A stretch of 64,000 nucleotides of DNA from Myrica gale (GCA_963930655.1 OZ005610.1:1431001-1495000), one strand, 5' to 3'; shown: positions 45,623 to 59,719, numbered from the stretch's first letter. Notes: generated by a model from the letters alone, not told the origin. Numbers and translations are program-made.

Positions 45623-46139
45623 TTCCCTTATCTAAAATCCAGACGATCGAGGGAAGAGAGAGAGGTTACATCATTAGTCCATTACATAACAAAGAAAGAC
45701 ACCAGCTTCTTTATAAGAGAGAGTACATGATCTCCAAACTAGCATCAATTACACTGTACTATTGAAGTGTGTGAAATTCGTCATGAATACACTGGACAGT
45801 ATGAGATGATAAAATCTAGGACGTTATAAGAACTCAAAAGCTAGCCCAGCAAAAGAAAGAAAGTTCTTAAACTTGGGTTGTGTAATGGACATTGAGCTTG
45901 AAGCGAACCCATGAAAGTACAATCTACCTAGGAGAGCCGAAAATTATCAGCAGCCTAGCTAAGATGTTGTATGAAAACACACACACACACACATTTGCGG
46001 ATACCTGAGGACTTAAGTCCCTGAGAAAACAAAGTTAGAAGATTGTGGTTAAATTGCTCGAAGTTGAAGGCAGAGATCGTATATGATGGATTTGTGATTG
46101 TCGAATGAGACGATGGGAGTGGGTTTATATACTTCCTTA

Positions 46140-49100
46140 GGACCTCGGGAAGAGGGCAGATTGAGGTTGCCAGTGGAGGGTTAGGTTCTTCTTTTTCTTA
46201 TTCGCGTCACTTTGCTTCCTTGAACAATGCAATCACAAAAATCTAAACTCCAGGAAAAGAAATAAAAGAAATGGGATTCTAGCGGCAAAAGAAAAGGAAA
46301 ACTAGCTATTAAATTTTGGTAAAGCTTTAAGTATAGAGTCTTATAGGGTTTCTGGAATTAAGCTAGGCTGTGAAAGTTTGGTAGCAGTGGCGGTTATGGC
46401 AATAACTGTTGATGTCACGAAATGCGCCGGTTTTTTAAAATTTGGCCACCACCTCTAGCTGCTCATAGCAAAAGCTGGTCATGTGCAATGCCGGTTTTAA
46501 CTATAGAAGACATGATCACTCTCAAAATTTGTTGAGCTTGTAAAACCAACGTGGCATGATCCAATATTAGGATAAGATATAACAATTCTTTCTTTATATA
46601 TAAAAATATCAAAGCCCGTCTTTCCCTATACATAATATTGTTTCTCTATGATCCGAGAAATCAAAAGCCATATATAGATTATCGATGGCAAGACTACCCA
46701 TCTTCCTACTGCTTCAAGAGAAAGTGCACATGAATGTTTAGTAATTCAGGCCATTTAGACCAGAACATATATTAGGGAAAGTCTAGCTTATTGTGTTCAA
46801 CTTTGTCAAGCTGATCTTCCTTAGTCCCACAAAAAGCGAATTAGCATATATATTTTACATATTGTGACCTCTAATAAACACATGTCTAGCCCCTCAGTAT
46901 CTTTTCGACCTAGCATTAATTCATGAAAACCTTTAAAATACTGTTGACTATTGCATTTAGGACCTATTAGCCATGTTGGCAAAGAAAGCATGGTCCTCTC
47001 AAACACCATGTGGCCTAAGGTGCTTTCTTGTTGAGCCGAGATTAGATAAGGACGAACAAGATCCACTGTCTGAGCAGACAAAATGAATATTCTTCGCACA
47101 GGAGAAAAACCTTAAAGAGGGAAAGGACTCTATTCCCTTATTCTTACCCCAGCATACATAATCAAGAAGAGATCATATCTCCTTTCAATTATATACTTGA
47201 GAACTCCCAAATAAACGGTCACTATGCAGGAGAAAATGGTCGTTGCTTTTCAATTTTGAATATTCGTGTCATGTACTTGGAACCCAAATTAAGGGAGAAG
47301 TCAAAAGGGTTTTACTTCCAATGACAGTGCTACTGTGCATACTATAAAGTTCTTCTTCAGTCATATACGTTTTCAGTGCATGGCCACCGTGCATCTTAAG
47401 TTAATATCGAACACCGAAGCACTAATCAAGTTATCTGTCCTACTTGTGTTCTGATGCATGATGAACCGGCCGTACGTACGTGTTCAGGATCTGTACACAA
47501 ATTAATGAGTCTTCTTCAACTTAGAAATCTTTCACGATCTAATTCATGATAAAATTGCATAAAGTTGCGGAAATGATTCAAAATTTCCAGCAATCATCAC
47601 AAACTAAGTAGAAGGGTCCTTCGGAGAAAAATGTGTGTGGTGTCAGTACAGTCAAATGAATCGTTCATTAATAGGGTTGCTCCGATTCTGAAAACAACCA
47701 CTTACCTTACCCACTACCCACTTGGTAAGAGACAGCTCCCACTGGCTACCTTGTTCTTAAAGGTAACCTATGCATGTACAGGTTAATCTGCGTTAAATCA
47801 ATCAAGCAAATGCCACAGCTTCGATCCAAAAGTACTTAAAAAGATTTAGTACATGATGCATACGTATAGATAACATATATTTTCATCAGGTCACGTACGG
47901 CTCGTGCTAGTCAGAATCGATTGATTTAGAGGCAGGTATGTGGCCATATGTAGGCGTAGCCCAGGACGTACGGGAAAAAGTTGCATGGCAATTATATATA
48001 AGTTCAAGCTGCAACGTCCTTTTTCATAAATAAACATGTTAAACCAGAAGAGTTATCTTTTATGAGCAAATTTTGAAGAGAAGGAAAATTTAAGGACGGA
48101 GGAGGGGTTCAAAACCAAAGATAGGCCGAAGATGGTAGAGTTTCGATAAAGATAGTTGAAGTCGATCATGATGGAAGAGAAGTCTTCGAGGTTTCAAATT
48201 TTGACCGTCTTTTCTTTTCCTTTCCTTTTTCCTCTTCACTACTGCTATGGCTTTTTCGCTGTCATTTTCTTTTTCCGCTTCCCTCAAGAGGACTAGGAGG
48301 GAGAGAAAGAGAGCGAGTGACAGAGGAAAAAAATAAGCAGATCGAAGTTTTAAAAACTATAAGAACACCCACCATTATTCTTGGGGAATGGTAAAGAAGG
48401 CTGTAGCGAACTGTGAAAAAAGCAAAAAGAAAGGGTCGGAGTACTGATTCGATTCTCGCTTTGGGAAATGCTTCCATGCATGACCATGACCATGACCGAA
48501 CCCAATTCGCCTAACGTGTATATATATATATATATGTGCCTTTACTTTCCCTTTTAGTCTTTCTCTAGTATAAGATAAACAATTCTAACCAGTACTAACG
48601 TCCAGAACAATTTGAAATTATATTTTAATATATATACATCTATCCATGTATAACATCCCGGGCTTTACAATATTCTGTGTACATGACCGTTGTCTGCCGG
48701 TTAATTACGAAAATACTTCGAATAATGTGCGTTTTGACCTCCTTGCCCATCCTTGTCCAAATTCATAAAGAATAACTTTAGACCTCCGTCGCCAAGGAAA
48801 ACAAAGGTCAAGCAAGTCCTAGATCAGTAGTCCGAGCTAGACATTTAACAAAACAGAGATTGCCATATAATATTATATAATTCCATTACTCGAAAGTAAG
48901 TATCTGAAAATTATCTAATAATAAGAAGACCTAATCTTTTTCTTTCTTTTTTCTTAAAAAAAAAGAAGAAAATAAGTTACACTAGACTTAAACGAACCTA
49001 GCTCTATGAGAACTGCATAGCCCAAGTATCATTGATGTACGTTTATGATTTGCTCGCAAGCCATAAAATTCGAACTTACATGTACATACCACTAGAATCT

Positions 49101-49274
49101 AGATACAATTTGTCAGAGTGGAATTAAGTGTACCTTTCTAACTCTAATTGAAGGCCTAATCTTTAGGGAATTTGCAATGCATGAATAAAAATAATTCAGA
49201 TATTTGAATTTTTTCAAATAAAAGATAATTTTTTGTTCGTTATAGATATGATAGTATTTGAACGTGTGAGATTC
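46140..49274. other. Intergenic DNA
   Basis: No supported gene. A minus-strand open frame at 46821-47099 has no recognised domain. Minus-strand frames at 48090-48477 are purine-rich and low complexity. A TA microsatellite lies near 48520. Confidence 0.4.
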
Positions 49275-49282
49275 GCTATATA

Positions 49283-49502
49283 CAGGGACAAAGTCAGAAA
49301 TTCTTTTCAGGGGGTCGGAATACTTACAGAAATAACAGAACCACATAAGAACGTAAAAAATGTTGAAAGGAGGGTCATTCATGCTTCTTTTTTTGTTTTT
49401 TGAATGAACTGACACTTTAAATAATAAATAGTAATACTAATTTTTTTTTTCAAAATCTTTGGGGGCCACGGCCCCCTCGGGCTCCCCTTAGATTCGTCCC
49501 TG
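49283..49502. mobile_element. hAT-type MITE (220 bp)
   Basis: The ends are CAGGGACAAAGTC on the left and CAGGGACGAATC read inward from the right. They are flanked by an exact 8-bp duplication, GCTATATA, at 49275-49282 and 49503-49510. The subterminal GGGGGCCACGGCCCCC region is typical of plant hAT MITEs. No ORF. Confidence 0.92.
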
Positions 49503-50212
49503 GCTATATAGTTGTAACAATTTGTTTTGAATGATAATAATCTAATATATATCATAGTTATTCAAAATTCTTATTTTCAAATGCATTATAATCTCCATTT
49601 TTAAAATGCGGTACACATAAAATATATCACCATTTTAAGATGTAATTAATTAGAGAGTGATCAAACTTAGATGTTTCACGTAATTCGTGCTTGAGTTGCA
49701 TGCACGTGAGGTGTAGAGAAGAGTGTAACGTCAGCACAATGATAAAAGTTTTCTTTTTCTTTTGCTTTTCAGACCTCCAATATCTTTTTATTATGCTCTG
49801 AGACTCCCAAAATGTCCACCTCTTTGATTCTGCACAGATTTCCAGCAAAACCCTCAAAACACTGTTATATGGTGCTGCTGCAGAGCAGAAGCTTCGTTCC
49901 CAATTTCCTCCAGCGACTTCAAACTTCAGGACTTTTGTATCTTATTAGAGAAAAGCCGACCGTCAGATAGGCCCATTTGTCACCAGTGAAAATAAACCAG
50001 TTTTTTCGTTTTGCTTTCCTGTTTTAATGCCAGCGGGCCGCCAGCCAGCCAAGACCCAAGATGAGAAAAAGTTGTTGGACTTTCTTGTTCTTTAGGATAT
50101 TATGGGGCCCAAATCGGTTGCTCTTGGACTGCGCTAGGCCCAGTGGATAAAACGCTTAGAAATATGATAACCAAATTTACATTGACCCAATGGATAGAAC
50201 AATAAAAAAAAA

Positions 50213-50516
50213 TAGGGTAAAGTATATAAACAGTACATGTAGTTTTATGATTTGACAAATTGGTCCATGTGGTTTTAACTTGAATACATTAGTCTCTGTA
50301 TACCACATTTTGACAAATTGGTCCCTAAGGTACGCATCATGTAACAAAAACGTCCTCCCGGAAGTTTTGACCGTTAAGTGGGTTGACGGAAATCTAACGG
50401 GATGACATTTTTGTTACATGATGCTTATACCATGGACTAATGTGTTCAAGTTGAAACCGCATGAATCAATTTGTCAAAACATAAAATCACAGAGACTATT
50501 TATGTACTTTATCCTA
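50213..50516. mobile_element. Foldback MITE (about 304 bp)
   Basis: Long imperfect inverted repeats: the left arm starts TAGGGTAAAGTATATAAACAG and the right arm read inward starts TAGGATAAAGTACATAAATAG. The paired blocks TTTTGACAAATTGGTCC and GTAACAAAAACGTC have counterparts in the other arm. Flanks are A-rich, so the target duplication (perhaps 9 bp) cannot be read. MULE affinity is likely. Confidence 0.8.
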
Positions 50517-51500
50517 AAAAATATATAGAAGAATCGCACCTCCTCTGGCTCTGGCTATTCATAATTTAAAATTTTTCCAATTACATAAAAGGTGATTTCC
50601 TTTAATTCCCTACCTATAATCGATACTATCTTAATATTCTTAAATTAAAGTAAATAAAAAATATATAATTTCATATATGAATTATTGTAACTTATCAATT
50701 TCTAGTTTAATATTATTAAATAAAATAAAATAAAAAGTATGTAATTTCATATATAAATTGTAACGTATAACAGTAAAATATTTTATAACAACTTCAATTT
50801 GGATACATTAAAAAACCAAACACACTATACCTATGATTCTATGAATCCTATTACATCTGAGCACGACAATACTTTAGAGAATGAAAATCATCTATCAACA
50901 TTTATGTATAAAAATTGTAACAATTTTGCAAGGAATTCATATTTCAAATTTAATTGCAAAAAAAATAACTACAAAAAAAACATTTCAAAAGGAGAAACAA
51001 AAAAGATAAAAATAAGTATTAAGTTATTTAATTGAATCGATAAGTAATAATAAAAGAGGGACCATTAAAAAAGAGATTCACACCTAAACGTTTTATTTGA
51101 AAATGTAAAGTACTTGTGCAGTGAGTAGATTAGTAGAAGATGTGAAGTATTTCAAAATTTAAACGTTTGATTCTCAATTTTAATTTTTAAATAATAAATT
51201 TAATGTTTATAGTTATTAAAAAATTAACAGGTGGCACAAGGAAATGGATTAGGGGTAGATCACATTGGAGAATTTTTTGTTTTTAAGGAAAAATCCTTTA
51301 CTTTCTAAAAATTTTTTTTTGGAGGCTTTAGCCCCGCTGCCCCTGTATTCGCCAATGCATGGCTCTTGGTATGTCAATTGGCTGAGACCAGATACAATTA
51401 AGGCTTTGTAATATCCCGACCATTGTAATCTTATTTATAAAAAATATTTGGAGACTCACAACCAAAATAAGATTCGATCCATAGAAAAAACTAAGTGAAA
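50517..51500. other. AT-rich intergenic DNA
   Basis: Very AT-rich. The low-complexity frame at 50799-51035 is not convincing. Near 51320-51350 the sequence GGCTTTAGCCCCGCTGCCCC resembles the subterminal part of a hAT-like element, without a matching partner. Confidence 0.35.
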
Positions 51501-52734
51501 CTAGCATTCACGCCCAGCCCCAGATCAGAGTCTGCGGTATTCGTATTGCCGCTTTTTGTTTCTTTGAATATCAACCATTTCATCTAACGTCTCTCTCTCT
51601 CTCTCTCAAGAAACACTCGGTTATGATCTGTCGAGTGAGTTTCCTTCAGTCCCAGATCAATTGTGCTTTCTGATCTCGGATTCTCCTGAAACCTCTAATG
51701 TCAACATGATCACCGCCATCACTACTTCTTCAGACCTGATCCCGACGAATAGTTGAGTTCCTCAAAGTCCTGCAAATAGCTCTCATATGTCTGCGTGTTT
51801 TAAATTGTCAATTGAATTTGAAGAAGTTATATCTCCTGCAAAGGTTCCCCATGTTGTGTTTGTTTGTTAAAATAAGTTAGATGAAATACTAGCTAGGAAG
51901 TTAACTAACTAGAAGTTTTATTGTTTTTTTTTGTTAAGCCATACTTCATTGAAAGAACCAATTACCATAAACGAAGCTCCAGATCACGGGGAACACTATA
52001 ACCTGAAGTTAAAAGTTTGTTTGATTTTTTTAAAGAAAGCTAATGGCGTTACTTCAAAATTTTAGGATGAATATTGTAGTTTATTGTTTGTTTTTAGAGA
52101 AAATGGTGTGAATCTCTACTATAACAATCTTCTGGCCTCCAGTAATTAACTTTCCTATTTAAGATTGAAATATTTCGTGTGAAAAAATCATGTTTGGATT
52201 GGAAAATATCGATTACGGCAGAATTTTATTAAAAAATCTTCACGTGTTTGGCTAAAAAGTCTTCACCTGTTGGCTGAGGAATGCGGTAGTCAAGTTGATC
52301 AGCTTTATTGTTTGTTTTCAGAGAAAATGGCGTGAATATATCTCTACGCGGTTCCAATACTTCCTTATATGCTACCGAGCTTCAGTAATTCACATTTTGC
52401 AATTTCTTTTAAGTTTTCATATTCTAAGGATTTATGACTACTTATGATTGCATGTTTCTCATGTGGAAAGCCCTGTGCAACAAAGAACAGGAAAAGTAAT
52501 GCGTGGAGAATATTCATACGTTTATTTATGCTACGTACCTCATGATGTCTATGGAACAATTTTTTGGACGGGGGATATCGGGTCCCTAGCATATTGGCGT
52601 TAACTGTTTCTGCAGATAAGTGTGCTTTTCATACAACTCTACGATCGATCTCTGAAGGTCATACTTATAATTGTTGCCTTCTATTTCAGGAAACTAATAT
52701 ATATATAATTATTACCTAGACAGTCTACCACCGA

Positions 52735-53475
52735 TTATGCCTGGCAATGCTACAAATGAAGCACAAGATCAGCTACCCGTGTTCAATTCTCCTCCTCTTG
52801 CATTCACATCACCACATGCAACAAGTTTGCCGAATGGGTCTTAGATGCATCGAACTCTTTTAGTCTTTTATCGATTATTATTGATTCATTGATTACATGA
52901 TAATTATAATGCTTATGAGGTCTCAACACCTTCGACCAACCAGTACATAAATAATATCTATTAATTATGGCAGAGACAAGAATGTTGTAGGTGGTCTCGG
53001 TGAATCTGAAAAGTCTCTTGCACAGTTATTTAGGGGGTTGAGCACCGATGATTATATCGATAAGTATACAAGAACTCAACCCTGCCTTTCTTCAGAATGT
53101 GTTGATCAATACTTGGTTGATGATCATTTCGCAGAGGATTCTGTGAATTCTGAGGATTCAGCCAATCTATCTTCAAAAGAAATTAAGAATGTGCGTTTTG
53201 TCATTACTACATTGCTTTATTGACATAAATCAAATTTGAAGACAAAAATGGCATGAGGGAGGATGAAGGGACAGAATCTGAAGGTTTTATGTGCTCTTGT
53301 AATGTAGAATTTTACCCTGAAAATGTTTAATGGAGAGAGAGAGCACGCTGTTTCATGACCATGATTTTTTGCACTACGTACGCGTTTTTTTTGCCCTTGT
53401 TCACGAGCTTTGAAATTGCAGAATGCAGGAGGTGGCCAACAGGAAGATCAGAACTATAGTTCTCAATTACTGTCC
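52735..53475 (+). pseudogene. Gene fragment, possibly CPP/TSO1-like (uncertain)
   Basis: Three exon-like pieces lie in order. About 52740-52845 reads DQLPVFNSPPLAFTSPHATS. 52985-53200 reads GGLGESEKSLAQLFRGLSTD then DYIDKYTRTQPCLSSECVDQ. 53418-53475 reads NAGGGQQEDQNYSSQLLS between a good acceptor and donor. The FTSPH and SEC motifs recall the N-terminal part of CPP (tesmin/TSO1-like) transcription factors, but the diagnostic CXC domain is absent, and the first piece runs into a stop. It may be a degraded or partial copy. The identification is weak. Confidence 0.3.
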
Positions 53476-54488
53476 AGGTAGAAACTAGATAATAGCCAAT
53501 TACTCGAACACCATTTACCCACAAAATAATAAAACAAAACAATCTATCCACAAAATGGTATTTTTTTTCTAAACAATCTATGCATTACTTGAATAGATCA
53601 CAGTTTACAATGTCAGCTTAAATATTTTCCAGGCTGAAATAATCTACACAAACTCGCAACGATGTGCCATACAATTCGCATCTCTGGGACTCTCGACCGA
53701 TGGTCTTCAGGGTCGAAATATTTGGTCAGCCTTAATCCGAATATTGTTGGAATAAAAGGGAGGTTCGATGATTAGGCTGAAGGCATCCCACCTAATGGTC
53801 CAGCCCACAGGACACATTCTTCGTTGCTAATTTGACTTTACAATAAAAATAAAAATAAAAACTTTGCAAAAATTACACGCTCTATCTACATATCATAATC
53901 CCAAAATTATCAAACTTTACAGTTTATACCCGAAACTACTAATATATTTATACTTTACTTCTACCCCCTGGGTAACCTGGGTTGCGTACGAGCAGAACTT
54001 GAGCCCTTAGTCTCAACAACGTAAGGGCAATTATTCAGCTCAGCTTAACTCCATTGCAACCCATAATTCTAGCGATTATTCTGCATTACAAAATACTTCC
54101 AGTGCTAGAGAGTGTCAAAAATATCATCACCTTCATCCTTGTCGCAAACAACGAAACACAAACAAAATTTCAATGACAGAAATCTCCCTCCCCCCCTCTT
54201 TGTTTCCTTCTAAATGAACATCACAACCCCACAAAAAAAAAATCGAGGAAAAAGAAAAAAAGAAAAAGAAAGGAAAAACCCAACACCACAAATTCCTTGG
54301 TGACCAGGAAAAACCAAAAACCGGGGAAATTTTTATTTAGGAATAGAGCAACCACGCAACCAATCCAACCACTATGATCAGGATCCTTTATTTCATATCC
54401 TTTATTTCAATGACAGAAATCTATTCTAGAGTGTCACTTCGAACCTTTATTTCATATGCTTCACCTCCAACCAGTCCCGCCAGTATGA

Positions 54489-55113
54489 TCAGGATCCCTC
54501 CAGCCCCAAAGTTGCAGTCAGCCAATTACACATTTCATCGGTCTCTTGGGGGATTGTATAGTGACCTAACCTGCAAAGCAACATTACATATGAGAGACTA
54601 ACCATCGAGAAGAACAAATACCATAGACCTTCCGGAAGGTTTGAATACCCATTGTAAGTTCTAAACGTAAGATTTTGAAATCCAGCTGAGCTTAAGGCCA
54701 GAGCTGATCTATTTCCATGATCATAAGCAACCACATCATCACCTGCAGCATGAGAGTACTGTGATTATTACACCTTGTTTTTTATCTCATCTCTTGATGA
54801 GCTTTGAAGACAAAAAACACAATGGTACACCAATTGCATCTTAGAAGATTTTGAGATGAAGATTTAGCAAGAATAAATATAGCTCAGCCAAAGTAAAGCC
54901 ATAAGCTTACCTGGATTAATAAATATAGCTCAGCCAAGGTAAATTCATAAACTTACCTAGATGAATATTTGAGATGGATGACAGAGAGACAAAACTAGCA
55001 ATGGGAACTTTGGTAATGACTAACTATGAGTTTCACTGAAAGCTCCAACAAGGAAACATAAGAGTTTGTGTGTATACTTGTGTGCTGTGTGCATATGCAT
55101 GGGTGGGTACATT

Positions 55114-55145
<32 letters not shown>

Positions 55146-58100
55146 CACTGAAGTGAATTCTCCCCCCCCCCAACAAAATAGTTCTCTTACAACAAGCTGA
55201 TTATGGAAATTGAACTAGGATTTACTTATCATCAAAAGCGATTTTAGTATTCCCAATCCGAGATTGACAATGAGAACATGGAACAAACTAGAAATCTAAA
55301 TGGCTAAAACAAAGCTGTAATATTCAGCTGCATTTGAGTATCGGCGGCTTGGCCACAAGAATTAACTAACCAAGAAGGCCAGGAGACATTAGAGTGAAAA
55401 ATAAGTTCAAACTACATCACAAAAATCTGACAGATCAATATAGATACCTAGCCCATGACAGAGAAAAATGGGTAATGATGCTGCACGCCTTGTGGCCTCA
55501 TGTGACCCTCGCACTCGGTTCCTCAAGATCCTACAAAACACCAGCAGATACACGGCTTATATTTCTCAATGACAAAGAGAACATGGATGATCGTGTTTAT
55601 AAGCTGGTGTGTTAGTGTATCAAATGTCTATCTGTACACATGTATATCACGGAAGCCAAACCTTGAACATGGGAGCCAGCCACTAAGACCAACAATGGCA
55701 CTTAGGTTGACTCGATAAAGATTTCCATTCGCATAGTTCCCTGAAACATAGCACATGGCAGAGTAGAGGGCCGTTGCAGCACCCATACTAAAGCCCCCAA
55801 CACCGATTTTAACTGGAAAGTAAAGGTAAAATAGCATAAGCTATGGAGTAATAGTAACACCCCAAAAAACACATAAGTCGATATGCACCTGGGATGGCAT
55901 AAAAACATTCAAGAGTTGCATGTTCACAAGGGTCAAATCCAAATACCCAAACTTTATCCTACATGCTTCCTAGGAGAGTAAAGTCAACTTCCCCCTCCCC
56001 TCTTCCACACTCCGGTCCAAGTGAAAGTCAAAAGGTCACAAACTTCCAATTCTGTGGCATTAGCAATCATACACATCCTCCTCAAAATTATCATTTTCCT
56101 GAATAACTATTCTGCTGCTAAGTTGCTACATTAAAATCAGAGTTACAGGTTGAAGATTTTTTTTCTTTTGATTGGCAACTAACAGGCTGGAAAAAAAAAA
56201 TTACAAGGGACATAGTATCTTTCTTCTTTTTTTTTGATGACGAGGAAATTCCCCAAAGCCGGACCCTTTTGGCCCAACCCTGAAGTACAAACCCCGGCCC
56301 ACTGGACCGACCCCACAACCCAGGGAGCAGATAAGTCAAGGGCGATAATGGGGATGTTGGGGCTCGAACTTGGGACATGTTAGAACCCAAGCCGAAGCCT
56401 TACCACCACACCAAACCCTTGGGGGTACATAGTATCTTTCTTCTGATCTCGACATCACTGAAGAGCAAGAAGGAACAAATTAAAAACACACAGGTGTCAC
56501 ATTTGGCTGAAGATTAAGCCTTATTATAGATTTCAGAAGAGAAAGCATTTGTCAGAAAAAAACACCAATCGCACACGTCAATATTACAACAATCAAAAAA
56601 TTGTCATAGAAATTTTTAAAAATTATTGTCCTATATTCAAGAATATAAAGACCTATTATTTTTTAAAACATTTTACATGAGACAGTTCTCAATGTCCAAC
56701 TACCTTGAAATTTTGATACGCAAAATGGTTATGGAACAAAAAATTAACTCCATTTGAGGGTTTTATAAAATAATGAAGTATCAATGCTGTAATTTTCATT
56801 CAAGAGACACCAGGTTGCAACTTGAAAACACACCCCTCACACACATGTATATTCCCTTTATTTTAAACTCTTCAACTGTTATGTCTATTGCATATAATAA
56901 AAGCGAACAGTGTTCGAAAATATCAAGGACTAAGTTGAAACCTACTATCAGCAGGCTCTGTAGATAATAGGTTGGCAACGTGTGCTGCTGAAGCATCTAA
57001 TCCCACCAAATCATCAGGGGCATCCTCCGAAAAATCTCCTACATCGAACCCTGATGTAAATCACCAAAGCACTTTAACTATGTTCTTCAGGGATCCAAAT
57101 GGAAAATTTAAAATCGAATCAGACATTAAATTCTTGGGATAGAAACTACAGTAAATCACTGGATAACTTATATTTGGTGTGTGCACTGCAGAATCTTAAA
57201 ACTTGCAGTCAGCATGAGTTTAATCGTCTCCTCGAAGAGAACAGGAAAAGAAAAACAGAGAAATTTTTAAAACAGTAAATCTTACAAGCAGTGCAAGGAA
57301 ATCCACCAAATATTTTTACCGGCCGAGTAGGAGCAGTGGGGCATATCCATTTTATCTGAAGAATTAATTTCAAAAGAAACAAGTATTAGGGCTGCTGGTG
57401 ATGCATATTGCATGAGCATAAGTTTGGGGGTGATTAAGAAATTTGAGAAAGAACACTTGTTCTTACATTTGGAAGAGGAAGGGCTTCCAATAGCTGGGAC
57501 CAGCTGCAAAGCAAAGATAGAACAACTCACCTTAGTCACTGTTGGCTACCTCCATTCAACTGGTAACATACTTGCTGGAATAACAGAATGATATAATTGA
57601 ATTGGTAAAAGGGCTACCAGACCTCCTGAAGTTTGGAGGTCAACAACCACGTAATAAATACTCAATATAAGCCTATCAACTTTCTAACCTTGGGACCACT
57701 TACCCTTGACAAAAATTTTACAAACCCTACAAGATGCCAATATAACTTTCTCAGATCAATCTGCTGTTGTTATATCTTAGCAGAATGATAATTAATTACT
57801 CAAGCACTATTATTATATCTACCATTGATGAATACTATATTTATGTTTGCCAAGTTTAAAGGACAACCAAGCCACTGAAGAAGTGGTCCCCCGTTCTAGG
57901 CAGTGACATATAAAGTTGTGGATCCAAGTCTTCCCACAATAGCTTCGAATCGAAAAGAGAGGAGGGTAGAGTAAGACAAATAGACTTTCTTTTAGTTGGC
58001 AATACCATTGGCCTCCCCCATCAAGAATGAGAATCCTTCCGGAAAGGGAAAGAGATGGTAAATACCTGAATTTAACGACAAACCTCCCTATTGGTTTTTT

Positions 58101-58826
58101 GGTACCAAACAAGTTCACCACTATCAAGGAAAGCATATGCTAAAGAAAAAGAGAGGGAACGACTCAAACCAAATGCTGTTAAAAGGTATGGAATAAATAT
58201 ATTCATGTAGATGATTATTAAATCTCAAACTCTTCAAATTCGTAATTCTAGATCCATGCACGTTCACAGAGCTATTAATGAGCAAAAGCATGATAGTTAT
58301 ACCACATCGTCACATTGAGATACCAAGCTACAACTCAATTACAAGGACGACTTTGAAATCTACTAATTCACCAACTCACGGAACACTATAGAGATCCCTT
58401 TGCAAAAAGATTAAAAAAAAAAGAGGTTCAAAATGGGAACTAGTAAAGAGAAGAAACATCTTAAAACCCTCACTGCAAAATTGCCAGTTTCGGAAAAGAT
58501 ACATACAGTAGAGAACTACCATTCATACCTTGAACCCTTATCCCCGAGGCCATGCAGCCAAACTATAGTGACCTGGTGCATCCCTTTGGGCCTGACCACA
58601 TGGGTCCTTCCAAACTCGAAAGTCCTGGTAGCAGTTCCACTACCTGAAACATTGGAGAAACAAAGCCATTACGAGAACCTGATTGCATAAAGATGAATTA
58701 ACTAGCTAGAACCAACAGCATTACTCTGTACTAACCGACATTTAAGCTTCATACATACAAAGAAAACAGAGACATGGGCAGGGACAAAAACTAACCAGAA
58801 CCTATATCGGAGGTACCGTAGCTCAT
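54489..58826 (-). CDS. Acyl-protein thioesterase-like carboxylesterase
   Basis: Nine coding exons on the minus strand (58802-58826, 58529-58643, 57467-57503, 57286-57355, 56946-57050, 55662-55812, 55448-55530, 54649-54742, 54489-54570) join to 762 nt, encoding 253 aa. The product is an alpha/beta hydrolase of the phospholipase/carboxylesterase (Abhydrolase_2) family, similar to plant acyl-protein thioesterases such as At5g20060. These remove acyl groups from S-acylated proteins or lysophospholipids. Visible features: MSYGTSDIGSG start, oxyanion-loop motif HGLGDKG (39-45), nucleophile GFSMG with Ser126, acid Asp in GDDVV (197-198) and catalytic His230 in GLGHY. All junctions are GT-AG and keep phase. 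A non-coding 5' exon likely lies near 59540-59620. The gene looks functional. Intron 5 carries a SINE. Confidence 0.93.
56228..56426 (-). mobile_element. tRNA-derived SINE in an intron of the thioesterase gene
   Basis: Read on the minus strand: a tRNA-like head with box A-like TGGTGTGGTGG and box B GTTCGAGCC, a body, and an A-rich tail (the T run at 56228-56235). An 18-bp target duplication, ACATAGTATCTTTCTTCT, is found at 56210-56227 and 56427-56444. It is inserted in intron 5, in the same sense as the host gene, and has a near-perfect duplication, so it is fairly young. Confidence 0.92.
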
Positions 58827-59719
58827 TCTTCACACCCAAATATTTGCACAGTGCAGGCCACGTGCCGCTATAGTTAAGATGAGCTCCTGCAATGAACAAA
58901 ATCAACATTGGCCATCTCTACTTATACCCCTATGGGAGGGTGAAAACGAAAAAGAACAAACGGATCCGCATCAGCTATTGCTGCTTACACCCGTTACACA
59001 CTTGAAGCTTCCTATAGAGTTCATGGAAAGTGAAGGGCACCCAAAAAAGAGGAGAGAGAGAAAAATAAGTGGGGAGAAAAGGCAGGAACTCTTTATGAGC
59101 AAAGAATCCTCGAACATATCAAAGCACGTCAATGCAGAAAACGAGCAAATAGAGATTTAGTTAGCAATGCACAGAGTGAGGGAATATATGCTTGTGAAAA
59201 GTGAAGCACTTGAACCCAACATTGCTGATCGAAAAAAGAAAAAACAAACAAACCACCACCCAAGAATATTAACCCGATAAAAAGAGAAAATTTCTTCCTT
59301 CCCCGCTTCCGCTCTTACACCCACAAAAGCGTTTACTTTCACAAATATTTTCTCATGAATGACAGATAACCATTAACTAAGAAAACCCGAACTTCACATA
59401 TTCACAGGCCAACGAGGTAATGGAAGTGGTGTGAACTTGCAGGTATAGAGAAGATCAGATTTTTCTGCAAAAAAACGAAATACTATTTGAATATGAAGGC
59501 GAAAAGGTTAAGTGGGGTTTAAGCTTTTTGTACCAACCTGGTGCGGAACAAACCCAAAAGCATACGGGCTTTTCTCTTTCCTCTTCGATTTTGCCTTTCG
59601 CTGCTTCCCCCGCAACTTTCTCTCACCTCCTTTAGTTTTGTTTGTTCATACTTCATGAATAGCCCCTTCAAGGCACCTACAGAACTCACGAAGTCCAAAA
59701 ACCACTGTTTATATGACAA

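Noticed and set aside
46821-47099. 92-aa minus-strand frame
   Set aside because: No domain, no flanking gene structure and an AT-rich setting; too weak to annotate.
57819-58136. 105-aa minus-strand frame in an intron of the thioesterase gene
   Set aside because: Intronic, with no recognisable domain and no splice link.
59519-59719. 66-aa frame upstream of the thioesterase start
   Set aside because: Better explained as a 5' UTR exon with a donor near 59539; no protein similarity recognised.
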